Below, in pieces: positions 34,314 to 47,331 of a stretch of 64,000 nucleotides of DNA (positions within the stretch are counted from its first letter, which is position 1; each line of letters begins with the position of its first letter). The position numbers and the translations under genes are program-made. The notes beneath the pieces are model-generated. The model worked only from the letters and a program-made list of their open reading frames with translations. It made no database searches and was not told the DNA's origin. This DNA comes from Morchella semilibera (lineage: Eukaryota; Ascomycota; Pezizomycetes; Pezizales; Morchellaceae): positions 1,251,101 through 1,315,100 of the forward strand of contig WBVU01000016.1 in assembly GCA_009192285.1 (NCBI GenBank), written 5' to 3'.

Positions 34314-36581
34314 TCACGTGGATGGCGGGACATCTAGCGCCGGATTCCTTTCGAAAAAATTCACCGGTTTGAATGATACTCTAATGGTTTCGCACGGCAT
34401 GATCTATGATGTATATTAGCAATTTCCCAATTCCAGGTCCTAGGAAAGGAGGCTTACAGGAAAGTCCTCAATCCGGGGGATATGATTGATTCCTAGCCAG
34501 CCATCAGCAACAACCTCAAAAAACCCGTTTGGAGCCTATCCGGCACTTATATCAGGATGGACTGCAAACATAAAGAAATCAACCCACCAAACTGAACCCA
34601 GACAACCAAGTTCTCATCCAAAACTTTGTCATTTCTAGCAGCCCAGGTCCTAACACCCTCTCCACCTCTTGATTGGTTTGTCCACTTTCCAGCAGCCCAT
34701 AGCTCACCTTCCTGGTATTTAGTGACATAAATCGCTTTGTCTGCAAACTCCGCTCTTCTGTAATGCCAGCTCTGGTTGTCGGCCAACATTTTCTGGAACG
34801 GTGGAACAGCAATCTTGTAACCAACAGGCTTTCCGTTAATACTGTTCTTAACTGCTGCATTTTGAATTTTGAAAACCCTATTCTTCTCAGTTTCTGTGTT
34901 GTGGCCAGATGAACGCTCAATAGCCGTTTCGCGAGTAATGTATCCAACGCCATGAGGGTTTGTTTTTGAGTCTCTAGGCAATGCATGTGCTTCCTCGTAA
35001 ACCACTCTATTCTCATGACCGTCGATTGCAGGATCCAAGCGTAGGGAAAAGATATGTTGATGATGCGACGCGAGCACACCTGGGTGAACAACAGTACCCC
35101 ACGGCACCTCAACCCCCTCCTCAATAGGTGCAGTACTGAGGATTCCCGTGGCACGGACTTCATAACTCATCTCTCCAGCCTGATTGAAGATGAAGGCTAA
35201 GATGTACTCATAGTTCGAAACTGTAATAATAGACTGGATTACTAGCTCCCGGTTACGAACGATCACAGCCCTGCCAGTTCGATAATTAGTGTGCTTGAAC
35301 CCAATTCCAGCGTCTTGCTCATGAACACAAATCACGTTGGGCATATCTAGAGGATTCCCATTATCGTCGCATAGAGTAGCTGAGAAATAGTGGATGGACC
35401 CTAGGCAATCACACCCGAGACTCAGGTTGTTTGTCATGACTCCGGCCCCCTATTTATTTTACATCAGTTTGGCATCGAGTGAGATATCATGATTCGGGTC
35501 AAATCCTTACCACGTCGCCTAGATCAAATGCTGCTTTTTTATGGTAGGGTGGCCTTGGATCTGCATAGGGGATATTCATATCACTTAATGAAACCCTCCA
35601 AAACAAGCTTCTATCATCGTATGTCACATTATACAAAACCACGCCCTCTCGATGATTAAACCCAACTCGGAATCTCCATTTCTGCCATTCAACAACCCCT
35701 CCCCCAACCTCTTCATCTAATATCCGGAACGAAGCCCCTTCGGGTTGGATGACATGCAGTGGCTTCAAGTCTGTCCGAAGTGATGGTTGGCTTTCGGGGA
35801 TGTACTCTGACGGAGGGGGTATTTTGTATGGTTTTGGCAGGGTAGGTGTAAAATCAGGCCCGGTAGGGAGATGATCAATTCTTGTAACTTTGCTAGACTG
35901 GACATCGAAGACTGGGGATATTGATAATGGGAAGGCGTAGTGATTCGAGTCAGGGCTATTACCGTTTGGGTCCTGGATATAGAGGAAACACTGGTATTGG
36001 CGACGACGATCTTCGACTCCATCGGAACCTAGGCAGATTGATAGGGTAAGCTTAGCGAACTTAGTTTTTTTTAAAAAAAAGATAGGGCTCGGAGAATTGG
36101 GTTGAAGGGCTCTAGAAAATACCAAGGGGAATATACCAAAAACCCACGGATCTGAGATCACTACAGTTCCTTCCGGGAGCTCCAACTTAGCAATCGCTGC
36201 TTTAACATCATCATCCTGCAATAAAGTCTCCTCGACTTTCACAATCTCTTGGGCATCAGCATGAGCATGATACCCATCCTGTACCCTAAAATTGCTCTCT
36301 AGCACCGCTAACCCCCCCTCCTCAAGTATTACATATGCCTCAAAAAGCTTGTCTGTATTACGAACATAATAAGAGATATATCCCCGGCGTGGAGGTCTCT
36401 CGCCGTCATTTTCCATCCACGAAACCAATGAGGCTTTTGTAGGCTCACTAAGGGTAATGGTCTTGAATTGGAGATCCGCCGCTGGAGGATATGCTGATTT
36501 AAGGGTAGCAGCACATAAACGAATCTCATCTGGTGTAAGAGGGGCGAGGGGGTGGAGTGAACGGGAGATAGAGGGTGTCAT
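34314..36581 (-). CDS. Copper amine oxidase
   Basis: Five minus-strand exons, 36581-36137, 36028-35511, 35449-34588, 34492-34458 and 34403-34314, give 649 residues. Tyr401 in SNYEYI is the tyrosine oxidised to the TPQ cofactor. The copper ligands are His451 and His453 in SHHQHIF and His612 in GINHIPRIEDFP, rebuilt across the short fourth exon. AFDLGD (Asp317) fits the catalytic base. It oxidises primary amines to aldehydes with release of ammonia and hydrogen peroxide. No signal peptide and no C-terminal peroxisomal SKL-type tripeptide are visible (end VPPST), so location is open. The first intron (108 bp) is a multiple of three without stops. It lies divergently beside an alcohol dehydrogenase, which could reduce the aldehydes formed. 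Confidence 0.94.
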
Positions 36582-38158
36582 TGTGGACGGAGTGGATGAA
36601 CTATGGGCCAGGAATTCAGCTGGACAGGATTCAAGAGACTCTTAAAATAGGTAGAGCAATTGCGGATATAAAGAGGGGAGAATGACTATAGCAACTTAGG
36701 ATTGGGATGGTGGGGATAGAAGCTGGTGAGGGCACGGATAGGTTGAATGGGGTAAATTTACTGCTAACCAAAATCAGAGAAGAGAAATGGGGGGTTATCA
36801 GACGTGATGCTCCGGACAACAACTCACCGAGTAGATGCAAGAATTTTTGGAAGGGAGAGAAAAGAAAAAAAGGCCAAAAGACGAGAGGGAGATGCCATGA
36901 TTGCTGAAAGGACGAGAAAGACTAGCTAAGTGGTCGGTAGTCTAGTGGAGCTTCAGCCTTCAATTCGACACTGCAGGCACAGGCACAACCAAAACTAACC
37001 AATGGAAGTTAAGATAGTTTGATATGAGAAAAAGAAAAAGAAAAAATCGGAAAAATCTCTCCGATCGCAAAGTCGATCTACGAAAATAATAGCACTAGAA
37101 TTCGTTGTAGATAAAAGACCTGCGTAGCGGCAAACCGAGGTTTCGTTCCGTCTAGATATCGGGGTTTACCGTTCTTTCGCTTCGAGGGCTACCGGGTTGG
37201 GAAGCTTGAGACAGCCAATGGGAGGATTTTGGATGGGAAGCATGTGTCTCTCCAATTGAAGGCGCACGGTACTTAGGAAGGGTGTCGAAGCTTTTTATAC
37301 AGTACTATCGCTCACCTACTGACTCTCCGCAAATTTTATCTCAACGCTCATGATCAATGCATGAAGATTGATTCAGGTGATTTAGATTAAATACATACAT
37401 GTAAATACACCATTCTCCAACCTCGGCAATCTTGAGCAGGTATAATACGAGAAAGAGATGTCAACTTACCACTCGAACCTGCACAAATCTCCGAGTTTGT
37501 AGCTCATATGCGAAACCAGCACTTTTTGCTAGAAACATCATCATACTCTCTATTCTTTCACCACCTTGGTCCTAATGTACATGTATGTACATCCCTTCAC
37601 GCTACGTGGAGTACCCCGCATATGTCTCTTGTTGACTGATTCGTGTGGACTTTCCGGATGTGGAGTGCGGGGCGAAGGGTTGGAGATGAATGGAATTGAA
37701 GGAGACTCCGAATATCCGTAAGAGTTGATGGGAAACAACGGTTTCGAATGAAAAGGCTGTTAAGTTCAAACTGTCCGATCCCGATGTTAACAATATACCC
37801 TGCTGTGTAGTCTTCATCCTTGTAATAGTGTCACAAGCACTTTACATGTAGATCGATGGTGTACTTCATTTCTGAAAAAAATATTTTAGAAGTATTTGTC
37901 TAGCAAAAAGAGAAACTCCATATTGTGTAATACTTGCTGAAAAATAAGGTATTTCTCTAAGGTGAGCCAGAACTTCTTGTGGTGTGTGGTACAGGAAGAT
38001 CTGCACCAGGAGTCCTTATCGATAAGGGCCTAGCCCCCCACAACTACACCCTGGTCACCGAAAAAAGAACTTCCCCGCTTGGGTGGATGTGTAGTCAGTT
38101 ACACACTTGATTCAGTCTCTACAGCCCACCCCATCACCCATCAGCGGTCTTATTGTAA
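36582..38158. other. Divergent promoter region between amine oxidase and alcohol dehydrogenase
   Basis: The amine oxidase leader (about 36582-36840) is purine-rich on the plus strand. TACATGTA occurs near 37398, 37577 and 37844. No other gene is recognised. The two genes may share regulatory sequence here, but they are 1.6 kb apart. Confidence 0.55.
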
Positions 38159-39504
38159 ATGTCTTCGTCCATTGAGGGCCCTGGTCCGACTGTCCCTGAG
38201 CAGTTTACCGGCTATGCTGCATTTTCTGGTAATTTTCACACCCTGAAGACCCGGGATCTAGTTTGCAGAAAACTAAAGTTCTCAACAGCCGAAACTTGGT
38301 CAGAGCTGAAGATCCATAAATTCACCCCTAAACCGTTCGGCGATTATGATATCGATATCAAAGTTCGATACTGTGGTGTCTGTGGTAGCGACCTGTATGT
38401 CTCATACTCTGGCCTTTGCCGCCTGCCTTCTAACAAAGACGTAGACATGTTCTTCGTTCCGGCTGGTCGCCCTCGATATACCCTTGCGTTGCGGGACACG
38501 AGGTCACTGGTAAAGTAATCCGAGTCGGGCCCCTTGTCACATCACCCTCAATACAGCCTGGCGCTATCGTCGGTGTCGGATCTCAAGCCTGGTCCTGCGG
38601 TGCCTGTGATGCCTGTGCAGGTGAGGACATTGGCACAAAGCCTGGAGATAGTAAGGATTGGGGTGCCGTAGGTGAACACGGTCATGGCGGTGAGAAGGGT
38701 CTGAGAGGAGGGAAAGAGAACTACTGCAAGGAGGTTGTTGAGACCTATAATTGGAGATATAAAGATGGAAGCGCGGCATACGGAGGATATGCAGATTATG
38801 TCCGGATCCATGAAAAGTAACCACGAACTACATGCCCCTTCTCACTTCCGACACACTAATATGTGAGTAGTTTTGTATACCCTATTCCCGAGGGAATCCC
38901 CGAAGAAATAGTAGCTCCCATGTTCTGTGGTGGTGTAACAATGTATTCTCCCCTCAAACGTGCCAATGTGGGACCCGGATCCAAAGTTGGCATTGTCGGT
39001 ATTGGTGGCCTTGGCCACTTCGGTATCCTTTTCGCAAAAGCCCTTGGTGCTACAGTCACCGCCATCTCACATTCCCCTCGAAAAGCCGCAGACGCAGCTA
39101 CCCTCGGCGCGTCGCAATTCCTTTCAACCTCTACGCCAGGATGGAATGCTCCCCATCTTAGAACACTAGACTTAATAATCAGTACCAATTTCTCAACGGA
39201 CATGCCACTGAGCGAGTACCTGTCATTGTTGAAAGTAGGGGGCACACTGGTGATTTGTGGTATCCCAGAAGGTGATCTGCCAAGGTTGTCGTGGGCTGAT
39301 ATTGCAACGGCAAATCTGGCAATTAGAGGGAGTAATGTTGGATCTAAGAAGGAAGTGGCGGAAATGCTAGAACTTGTGAAGGAGAAAGGAGTTAAGAGTT
39401 GGGTGGAAGTCTTTGGGATGAAAAATGTTGAAGATGTAATTAAGAAGTTGGATAGAGGGGAGTGCAGGTACCGTTACGTCTTGAAAGCGGACTTTGACGA
39501 GTAG
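38159..39504 (+). CDS. Zinc-dependent alcohol dehydrogenase (cinnamyl-alcohol/ADH6 type)
   Basis: Best model: exons 38159-38394, 38445-38620, 38708-38816 and 38871-39504, 384 residues. Catalytic-zinc motifs are Cys72 in YCGVCGSDLH and VAGHEVTG; the cofactor fold shows GIGGLGHFGI. Removing the 87-bp segment 38621-38707 (donor GTGAGG, acceptor GAGAG) restores the structural-zinc pattern C-x2-C-x2-C-x7-C in SCGACDACAGGKENYC. That segment is a multiple of three and has no stop, so keeping it would put 29 residues into the zinc loop (413 residues). I prefer the spliced form. The enzyme likely reduces aldehydes with NADPH, as ADH6/7 relatives do. It diverges from the copper amine oxidase gene, a plausible source of its substrates. 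Confidence 0.9.
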
Positions 39505-42500
39505 ATACATACATGTATGTATTTCACTAATTAGCATTGGGAACTTATAGAGACCATGCGAATTATCTCTTTGAGCTGAATATAATCCAAGAAGATCTCT
39601 GATATGACTTTCTTGCTTAGAATGCGAAGTGAATCGTGGCCTGTGCAATGCATATACCGATAATCATAACGCATCACTCGGTGGAAATTGGTTCGTGTTA
39701 CTACATAAGTCATTATTAAATTCAAAATTGTCAAAATTGGTTCTGTGTTTCCCAATTTTGGGTGAAATTGGTTGATTCATTAATTAGGCGCCCCCTTCAA
39801 GGGATCAAACTCCTAGTTTTTTGTTTCGTTCTAATCATCCTTTGTTTTAATGTCTAGTATCGATCAGGTGATTCACGCCACATGTTGGCTACCCGTCATA
39901 TATCTCCAGATAAGCCGGCCATATAAGTACATGTAAATACGCACGATAGAGGAGATACGTTAGTCATTGAACTACATGTTTGTTCTAAAATCAGGACAAA
40001 CAACTCGCTCGTATTGGGCTCCTCGGCAATTCCTAGAAAGGAGGAGTTAGTCGCTAAAGTCAGTGGGCGCATGTAAAGACAATATACGGAGCTGTCGTAA
40101 CGCACCAAGATTAGGGCTCCGCGCTAGGGTTTTGCCCTCAATATGTAGCCACTCTGCTACTTTACTGTTTTCTCGAGAAACACAATTGCAATCGGTGCCC
40201 CACCAGGACTCGTGCCCTCTCACATATGATAAGTACGTATTTATCCCATGAGAAAATCCAATATTTCATGCCTAACAAATTAGCTTCGCGTAGCAAGTCC
40301 ACATCGTTCTGGGGCTCTAAGTCTCGTGGAAGTAGCGACGGTATCGATCTCAGAATTTGCGAATGGCTCAGCCCCACCCCGGGGCACGCCCGAAAGACTC
40401 AAATGAAGATGGTTTTAAAGGCTTAAACCCCGCAAAAGGTTCACGTGGGGTGTCTAGGGACCGATAATAGGCCTACATCTTACTTCCAGTAGCACATCGG
40501 ACAATCCTATTCACTTCAACAGAACAATGAAGTCAAACTGCATGGAGTCAAGAACTCAAATATCTTTGAACTCGGGAGACGAAGCTCAATTTTAGAGAGG
40601 CGCGTCTCATAAATAGAGCAATGGCCAATACGACGACCGCGGTAGATAAACCACTGTACCTACATGTCGCCTCCCAACAAAAATGGGTAAACTGGTCTCG
40701 TGCACGTGTCCATCTCGCAGATGCGGTTTTCTGCACACCATAGGGCACAGCGAAGGATGTGCTGACCGCTCTCGATCTCGTTGCAGATGTATTATGAGAA
40801 ACCCGAGGTGGAGCTTGCTCAGCACCCTAGATGGGGTCACGCTCACCCAAAATCACTCGGTGCTAATAACGATATCATAAAATATATAGTAAATACATGC
40901 ATCTAGCTAATTTAAAAGATCATCGAGATCAGAAATTCTCACTGAATTACCGGCAATTCTCGGACCGAAGCGGGGAAAGTAAAAATTCAAATACCCACAA
41001 CAATCATCGATAAAAGCAGTAATAGTCGGTAGAAAGTAGCGACTTAGGGGTTTTAGCTTCACCATTTACTTAAAGCTACGAATCAGAATCAGTCGCCCTG
41101 GCTTACTACATCTGTTCGTGTGCAGGCAGCGTGATCCTTAGGGCCACATCGTGGGCTTGGGGGATTGGATCTAAGTGTGAAGATTTTCATACGTTAATTA
41201 AAGTACATGTATGCACCGCATACCTTCCTTCTGCGATCTGAATATCTACCATAATGGCCCGTTATCCAATTCGGTAAGAGGGCGGGGTGGAATGGCACGC
41301 GGCCGGTATCCTGCAATTATATATAATCAGACATGGAGAGATATTACATCCTTAGGTACATGTAAATATCACTTTTGCAAACATGACAGTCAGTCCTATA
41401 TACCAATCTTTAGCTGACCAACCGAAATAAAATTAACTGTTTTCCTAGTCCATTAGTTTCCGCATTGATGTTGCGGATATATGTATCTATCCGATTCGAT
41501 ATCCTTTATGAGGAGGTTTAGGCTCAGGGATTTCGCATCGGGGTAAGTTCTTGATTACAGGTATATTAACCAGGCCGCAGTAAAGAAAATAAAAATGAAA
41601 CTGCCCCGATCATTGGCATCAGTCGAAAAGCTCTTGTTTTTTTCTATTTACCGGCTGTCCTTATCACTCAGGAGAAATTTACTGAATATCATTTATTTTT
41701 CTTTGCAGATCACCGCACGTATGCGCGGTCTTCCAATACAATACGTCGCCACGTGCCCGCCGATTCCGGTTCACAATATGTCTGCAGGACAGCATTGGAG
41801 TAGATTGTGGACAATGGGATAAGTTTTATCTGCAGGGTTGTAACCAGGAGTGCTTTTCCATGTATGCCCGTTACTCGGAAGATACACCACATATTCGGCT
41901 AGCAAGAATAATCCCAGTTAATACCCGGCGTGAATCCGAAGGTAATCATGCAGGGTATGAAAATAGTGAAAAATTTATGCTCGATGACGCTTATCCTCCT
42001 TCCTTTTTATCGGATTCAGTGGCCGGGATACGACCCGAACAATTTAGAGTGAGTCTCAGTTGTCAGACGAGGCTGAAAACACGAGGCGAACTCTTCTGAT
42101 TACTTATGGGCAGTTCATCCATGGGAACTCGGAGCCTCCGCCAGGTGCTGATCGACGGCTTGAATTGTGGAGTTGTATAAACAGAGACCACGTACCTGCT
42201 TTGGCGCTAGACTCTCTTTCGCGGTTCCGAGCTCCTGAAGCTACTAGCTAACTATAGAGTACTTCAGCGTAGTCTTCGAGAGGATATATATGCAAAACAG
42301 GGCGACATCGCAGGGGCTCCTCCACCTAGGTATACGATTATGTATCATGTAGGCTCCATCAGAGGCGAGCACTCGGTTGACTGAAAACTAATCCCTGGCA
42401 TGTGTGTTTTTAAATGCCCGGCCATTGAAGCAACAAGCGGTTCTGGAATTTATTATTCAAGTTTTACTCGATTAGTATTCTTGCAGTATTTAGGGAGTAG

Positions 42501-43495
42501 TTAACTATGTCATACGGAAGTTTAAAAGCAAAAAGACACAGGATGGCCCTCGATATGTGGGCTGCCCGCCTGCACGTACTTGAGATCACTTATGCGTCTA
42601 GTTCAAGCCCGCTGTAAATTGGTCAAGATAGCCGTCTAAAGGAAACAGTGGCACGAGAGGCGCCGTCACGAACTCAATCCGTGTCAGCATTCCCCCCTTG
42701 CTGTCAAAGTCACCGGGAAACTGCGCTACAAAGCTGTAAGAAAACCTCATACTCCCACGTTGTTTGTGGATATATATGTACATGCCCTATTAATCCTGCA
42801 TATGTGCTATCCAAAGATCGTTTTCCCACCATAGATCACGCCAAACTACACATAAGCATCGCATACGGAGCTGCATATCAGCGTCATAACTGCGGGGTTA
42901 CGGCCGTGATACGTGATACGTGACAGAAACTGTCTAAGACTTGCACGCGTACGGAGAGAAAGGGTGAGGGTTGAAAAAAAGAGAGATCCATAACCAGACC
43001 TTCAACAACAATAGCTGTCTTATCTGTTGACGGGTTTGAATACCGAGGCCTAACTCAACCAGACTGAGGAAAGGGATCCTCTCGAGCTCTCCCTCACTTA
43101 GAAAGTGCACTATCAAACCCAGCAACCTGGTCACAACCTGATCTAGAAATCCAGGATTAAGCCGAGGACTCGCGTGTCAGCGACGTCAGGGTAAGCTGAG
43201 AGACGCGTCAATCCAATTTCCCATTGAATTTAAAGCTTACTGGCTACAAAAGCCTTGGGGGTTAGTGAATTAAAGGACCCCATGGGCGGACCCAGCCAAA
43301 AGCTAAGAAACAACGATTGATTGCAACCAATTGCGTTTTTCTATTGTCCAAGATACTGGGACACCTTCGAGAACCTCTTACTTTTCTTTTCTTCCCAGTG
43401 CCAAACTTTTACTCATCACAATTTCGGAACGGACAGGGGAGTAAGTTAGCAATTGACCACTGGTAGAATATATTCCTTCTTTTTTTATTTTTTGG

Positions 43496-43539
43496 CCTCC
43501 CCCCCCCCCCCCCCCTTCCCCCCCCCTCCCCCTCCCCCG
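43496..43539. repeat. Long C tract in permease promoter
   Basis: A run of about 44 bases is nearly all C with a few T, 248-290 bp upstream of the permease ATG. The opposite strand has five or more G runs and could fold into a G-quadruplex. Such runs are length-variable and hard to sequence, so the exact length is uncertain. Confidence 0.85.
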
Positions 43540-43657
43540 CTTGCGCAGCATGTCTCTCGTCAAGCCGCCGTCATTGAGAAAATAGGTATCTAGACACATC
43601 ACCATCGTTGAAGTATCTTTCTACCCTCCTTCCGAATCCATCTTATGGGAGGATGTT

Positions 43658-43669
43658 TATATATATATA
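43658..43669 (+). promoter_or_regulatory. TATA box of the permease gene
   Basis: An alternating TATATATATATA lies 118 bp upstream of the ATG at 43787 and is followed by CT-rich sequence. Confidence 0.5.
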
Positions 43670-43786
43670 CCCTTCCCTCCTTTTCCTATCTTCGACACCT
43701 TAATCTACCGTCTTCTCTTGGTTCCGGGACATATTTCTTTTAGTTAAGGGTCGCGTACAAATTTCGAGAATTCCACTCACTCCGTC

Positions 43787-45883
43787 ATGTCGTCTCCAGG
43801 TACGGAAAAGGTCGAAAGTGGGAGTCCTCCATCAATAATTAAGACCAGTAAGGCAGTCGTTCACGACCAAGAAGCTGGAGCTATGGCCACAATTCAAGAT
43901 GACGATGAACGTCTACTTACCCGTATTGGGTACAGACAGGTATGAGGAGATCTCGACTTTGTTTTTTAGTATAAGCTTCAAAAGATACTTATACACCTCT
44001 TAGGAACTGCGAAGAGAGTTTACAAAATGGTCGACAGTCTCATACGCAATCTCAATCCTGGGTGTATTGGGATCTGTGCCCGCAACCTTTTCAGTCCCAA
44101 TTACATCTGGAGGACCAGCAACGGCGGTATGGTGTTGGTTCTTTGGGTCGTTAATGGCAATGTGCATAGCAAGTTCGGGTATTTACACTTAACCCTGACC
44201 ATAACTCTGGTAGGGCATAAAGGCTTATTGGTGTCCCATAGTCTCGGAGTTGGTATCAGCGTATCCAACGGCTGGAGGAATGTATTTTGTCACTAAGCAC
44301 GTGGTTCCGGAAAAACATGTACCTATCTGGTCTTGGATTGTTGGCTGGTGTAATTTCATTGGGCAGACTGCCGGGGCTTCAAGTGTGGCGTATACAGTCT
44401 CTCAGATGATACTGGCTTGCGCTAGTATGAACTCCAGGTTTGATGGAGAGTCATATGCTTTCTCTCCGTAAGTACTCCTGGTATCACCTTAACAATGCAG
44501 GTACTGATGTATAGCTTTATGCAGAACTGCTTTGCAGACAGTTCTACTTTCAATCGCACTACTTTGCGTGATGGGTTTTATTTGCTCACTGACCACAAAG
44601 TGGCTCCATAATATCATTATGTGGTTTGCCCCAATAAATGGTAAGTTGGGTCCTCCTTCCCCTGGAATATATTGGATATACACTTACTCTGGCTCGAAGT
44701 TCTTGCATCGTTTTCGATCTGCATTGCTTTACTTGTCTTGACCCCCAACAAGCACAGCGCAGAATATGTCTTCACGCATTTTACAGATGGCTCTGGATGG
44801 GGCAGTAAGGCATTTTCTTTTCTACTTGGGTAATTATATCATATAATCCCTCTCGGTAGTTAGGTAGATTAAGTCAACTGACATAAATTTAGATTCCTCT
44901 CCGTAGCTTGGACTATGACCGACTATGATGGAACAACCCACATGTCCGAAGAAACCCACGATGCTGCCGTCCGTGGCCCAATCGCTATCAATAGTGCTGT
45001 TGTTGTCTCTGGTGCAATAGGATGGATGCTTACTGTCACTTTTTGCTTTTGCCTTGGTGACCTAGATGCAACTATTGCATCACCTACTGGTATGCCAGCA
45101 GCCCAGATTTTCTTGAACGCGGGCGGGAGGGTGGGCGGAACGATCATGTGGTTCTTTGTGGTTCTTATACAGTTCTTCACTGGCATTTCTGCACTACTTG
45201 CGGATACAAGAATGGCTTACGCGTTTGCTAGAGATGGAGCCTTCCCATTTTCCAGGTATTTAATCTTTCACTTACGGTATGAGTGGTGATTTAACATAAA
45301 CTCTGTCTTAGTTTCTGGAGCAAGGTGAATCCATACACGCACACACCCATCAACTCTGTCTGGCTCGTTGTATTCTGTTGCATTTGTCTCAACCTCATCG
45401 GAATCGGCTCCCAACAAACTATAATCGCTATCTTTAGTATTACCGCACCAGCTCTCGACCTGTCCTACATTGCCGTAATTTTTGCTCGGATGCTGTACTC
45501 CAAAGAGGTCAAGTTTATCGAAGGCCCGTTTACACTCGGGAAATGGGGACGACCATTGAACTGTATTGCAATTACATGGGTGCTATTCATCAGTGTGGTG
45601 TTATTCTTCCCGCCGGTCAGGCCAATCACAGTCATAAACATGAATTATGCAATTTGTGTAGCGGCTTTTGTGGCTATATTTGCCCTAAGTTGGTGGTGGG
45701 CAGGTGCACGACAGTAAGTTCTTCTTTCCCTAACCTGAATTTACCACAATTGGCATTTTTACTAATTTTAACTCTAGTACATATACTGGTCCGCGGACGA
45801 AGGATATCATCCACATTATCCCTAGCTCCAATGACTCTGAAGATGGGAGTCTCGATGATGACGTCGAAGATTTTCTAGCCTAA
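43787..45883 (+). CDS. APC-family amino acid/GABA/choline-type permease
   Basis: Eight exons: 43787-43939, 44004-44178, 44242-44467, 44525-44640, 44700-44829, 44893-45255, 45312-45713 and 45778-45883, giving 556 residues. All introns are 56-64 bp. The hydrophobic pattern fits about 12 membrane helices between hydrophilic ends. Family blocks are ERLLTRIGYRQELRREFTKW, the SAYPTAGGMYFV motif of the first helices, WTMTDYDGTTHMSEET, and FARDGAFPFS ahead of helix 8. These belong to the fungal amino-acid/choline transporter group that includes GABA permease Uga4 and choline permease Hnm1; the exact substrate cannot be read from sequence. It is a plasma- or vacuolar-membrane importer. Proximity to the amine oxidase suggests an amine or amino acid substrate (inference). 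Confidence 0.93.
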
Positions 45884-47331
45884 AGGATTTCCTTTTTTTT
45901 GTTCGGGTTTTGGGCGGATACTCGGCTTATTCTCAGCATCTCTGATGATAGATAGCCTGTTGTCTGCAGGGGACTAGGCGTAAGACTAGAGGGATATATA
46001 TATTAGACTTATACAAGGGGTGAGACTTAGATGTTTGGGTCTTTTTAGGTTTATGGTGCTGGCACCCGTATTGGACTTTGGCTTGAATTATCTCTTCCTT
46101 TTATGAATTTGTACGAATGAAGAAACATGGGGGTTTTATAAGGATAACAATCGTTGTAAATTTATTACTTATTATTTATAAATACTTAGAATAAGAAAAC
46201 TCTACAGCTGTCTATCGTTAGGACAAGTACAGTATGGAGAAACGGGGGGTTGAGATCACTACGGGATTTTTGTGGCGAAATTCTTAAACACTACACTACT
46301 AGTATTGTGAATCACGAATTAATACTAATCACTCCACATTGCATTACATGCTTACTTACATGAGATTCTCCCCCCGCCTAGCCTTGGCAATCTGCTGTCA
46401 TCCCCCACCATGCATGTCCGTAAAAATAGCAAAGAAAAAAGAAAAGTACTCTACCTTTACATGGTACATGTACCTATTGCGCGACCTAGGTTGCCAGAAC
46501 AACCCAACCAACCCTAACCCCAACTGGCAAATCAATCAAGTACATGTACGTACGTATACTGGAACAGCCCCGCGCTTACTGTCTAAGCCCATGCCACTCC
46601 TACATGTACCTATGGATAGCCTGCTCGCATCTCTGTATAATGCAGACCTGGCCCTCGACCCAGACAGCTACTCTACGTACCTACTTACATGAGGTACCTA
46701 CATTTAGTTAGCCCCATTAATCCTCGACGTACATGTTACTAAGTCCGGGCCAAACCTCTCCACGGCGGAATTAAGCGGGGATTGTGGGCTTGTCGAGAAG
46801 TAATTAACGGTATATCGACATTCCTCGTGATTTGCTGGGGTCATTCATACATGGATCAACCTCTACTACTGCCAAGACCCCGCCAGACAGCTAACCTGCA
46901 AAGATGATAAAAGAACAAGCCTCCCTTCGGTTTGACGAACAAGAACAGGCTCTACTTCGGTCACAGAATATCACTCGTCGGAGGTTCCCGCTTTTAGCGT
47001 GGGAGCCTCTTAACAACCCTCCAGTGTTTAGCCAAGTCGGGGGCATAACCTAATAATGGTGGGACATAAAACCTTGTTTTTGAGATCTCGGAACGCATGT
47101 CCCGGCATAGGGTTAGTAAATGTTAATCAATGGTCTAGAGAACTAACATCACATGAATTATTGCATATGAGATACGGATATACCGCCAACCATTTCTATC
47201 ATTCCCTCTTCATTCCTCTTGACGTACCCTGCCGTTACTTTCATTATAATACATAAAAAATAAATAAAAAAATGAAGGTGAAGTTATCATAAAGGCGAAC
47301 AATATAAGCGCAACACAACGCCCCTCCTCAG
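45884..47331. other. Convergent spacer, no gene recognised
   Basis: This spacer lies between the converging permease and ABC transporter genes. TACATGTA occurs near 46466, 46540 and 46598. One open frame of 117 codons (46339-46692) is low-quality and overlaps those palindromes; I do not call it. Confidence 0.6.

Larger units (their letters stand above)
39505..43786. other. Long gene-poor region
   Basis: Over 4 kb with no convincing gene; all open frames are under 95 codons and none looks like a known protein. TACATGTA occurs near 39512, 39926, 41203 and 41356. A short word, AAATTGGTT, recurs around 39680-39775. The right end holds a long C tract and the TATA box of the permease gene. Old, unrecognisable repeats are possible. 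Confidence 0.55.

Noticed and set aside
34579-35163. 194-codon minus-strand frame overlapping the copper amine oxidase
   Set aside because: It is another frame of exon 3, which encodes the TPQ and copper-ligand motifs.
36929-37000. tRNA-like TAGTCTAGTGG (A-box) followed by TTCAATTCGAC
   Set aside because: The two boxes are too close and no acceptor or T stem pairs.
46339-46692. 117-codon plus-strand frame as a small gene
   Set aside because: It has no recognisable domain and no promoter signs, and it is built partly of TACATGTA-rich intergenic sequence.
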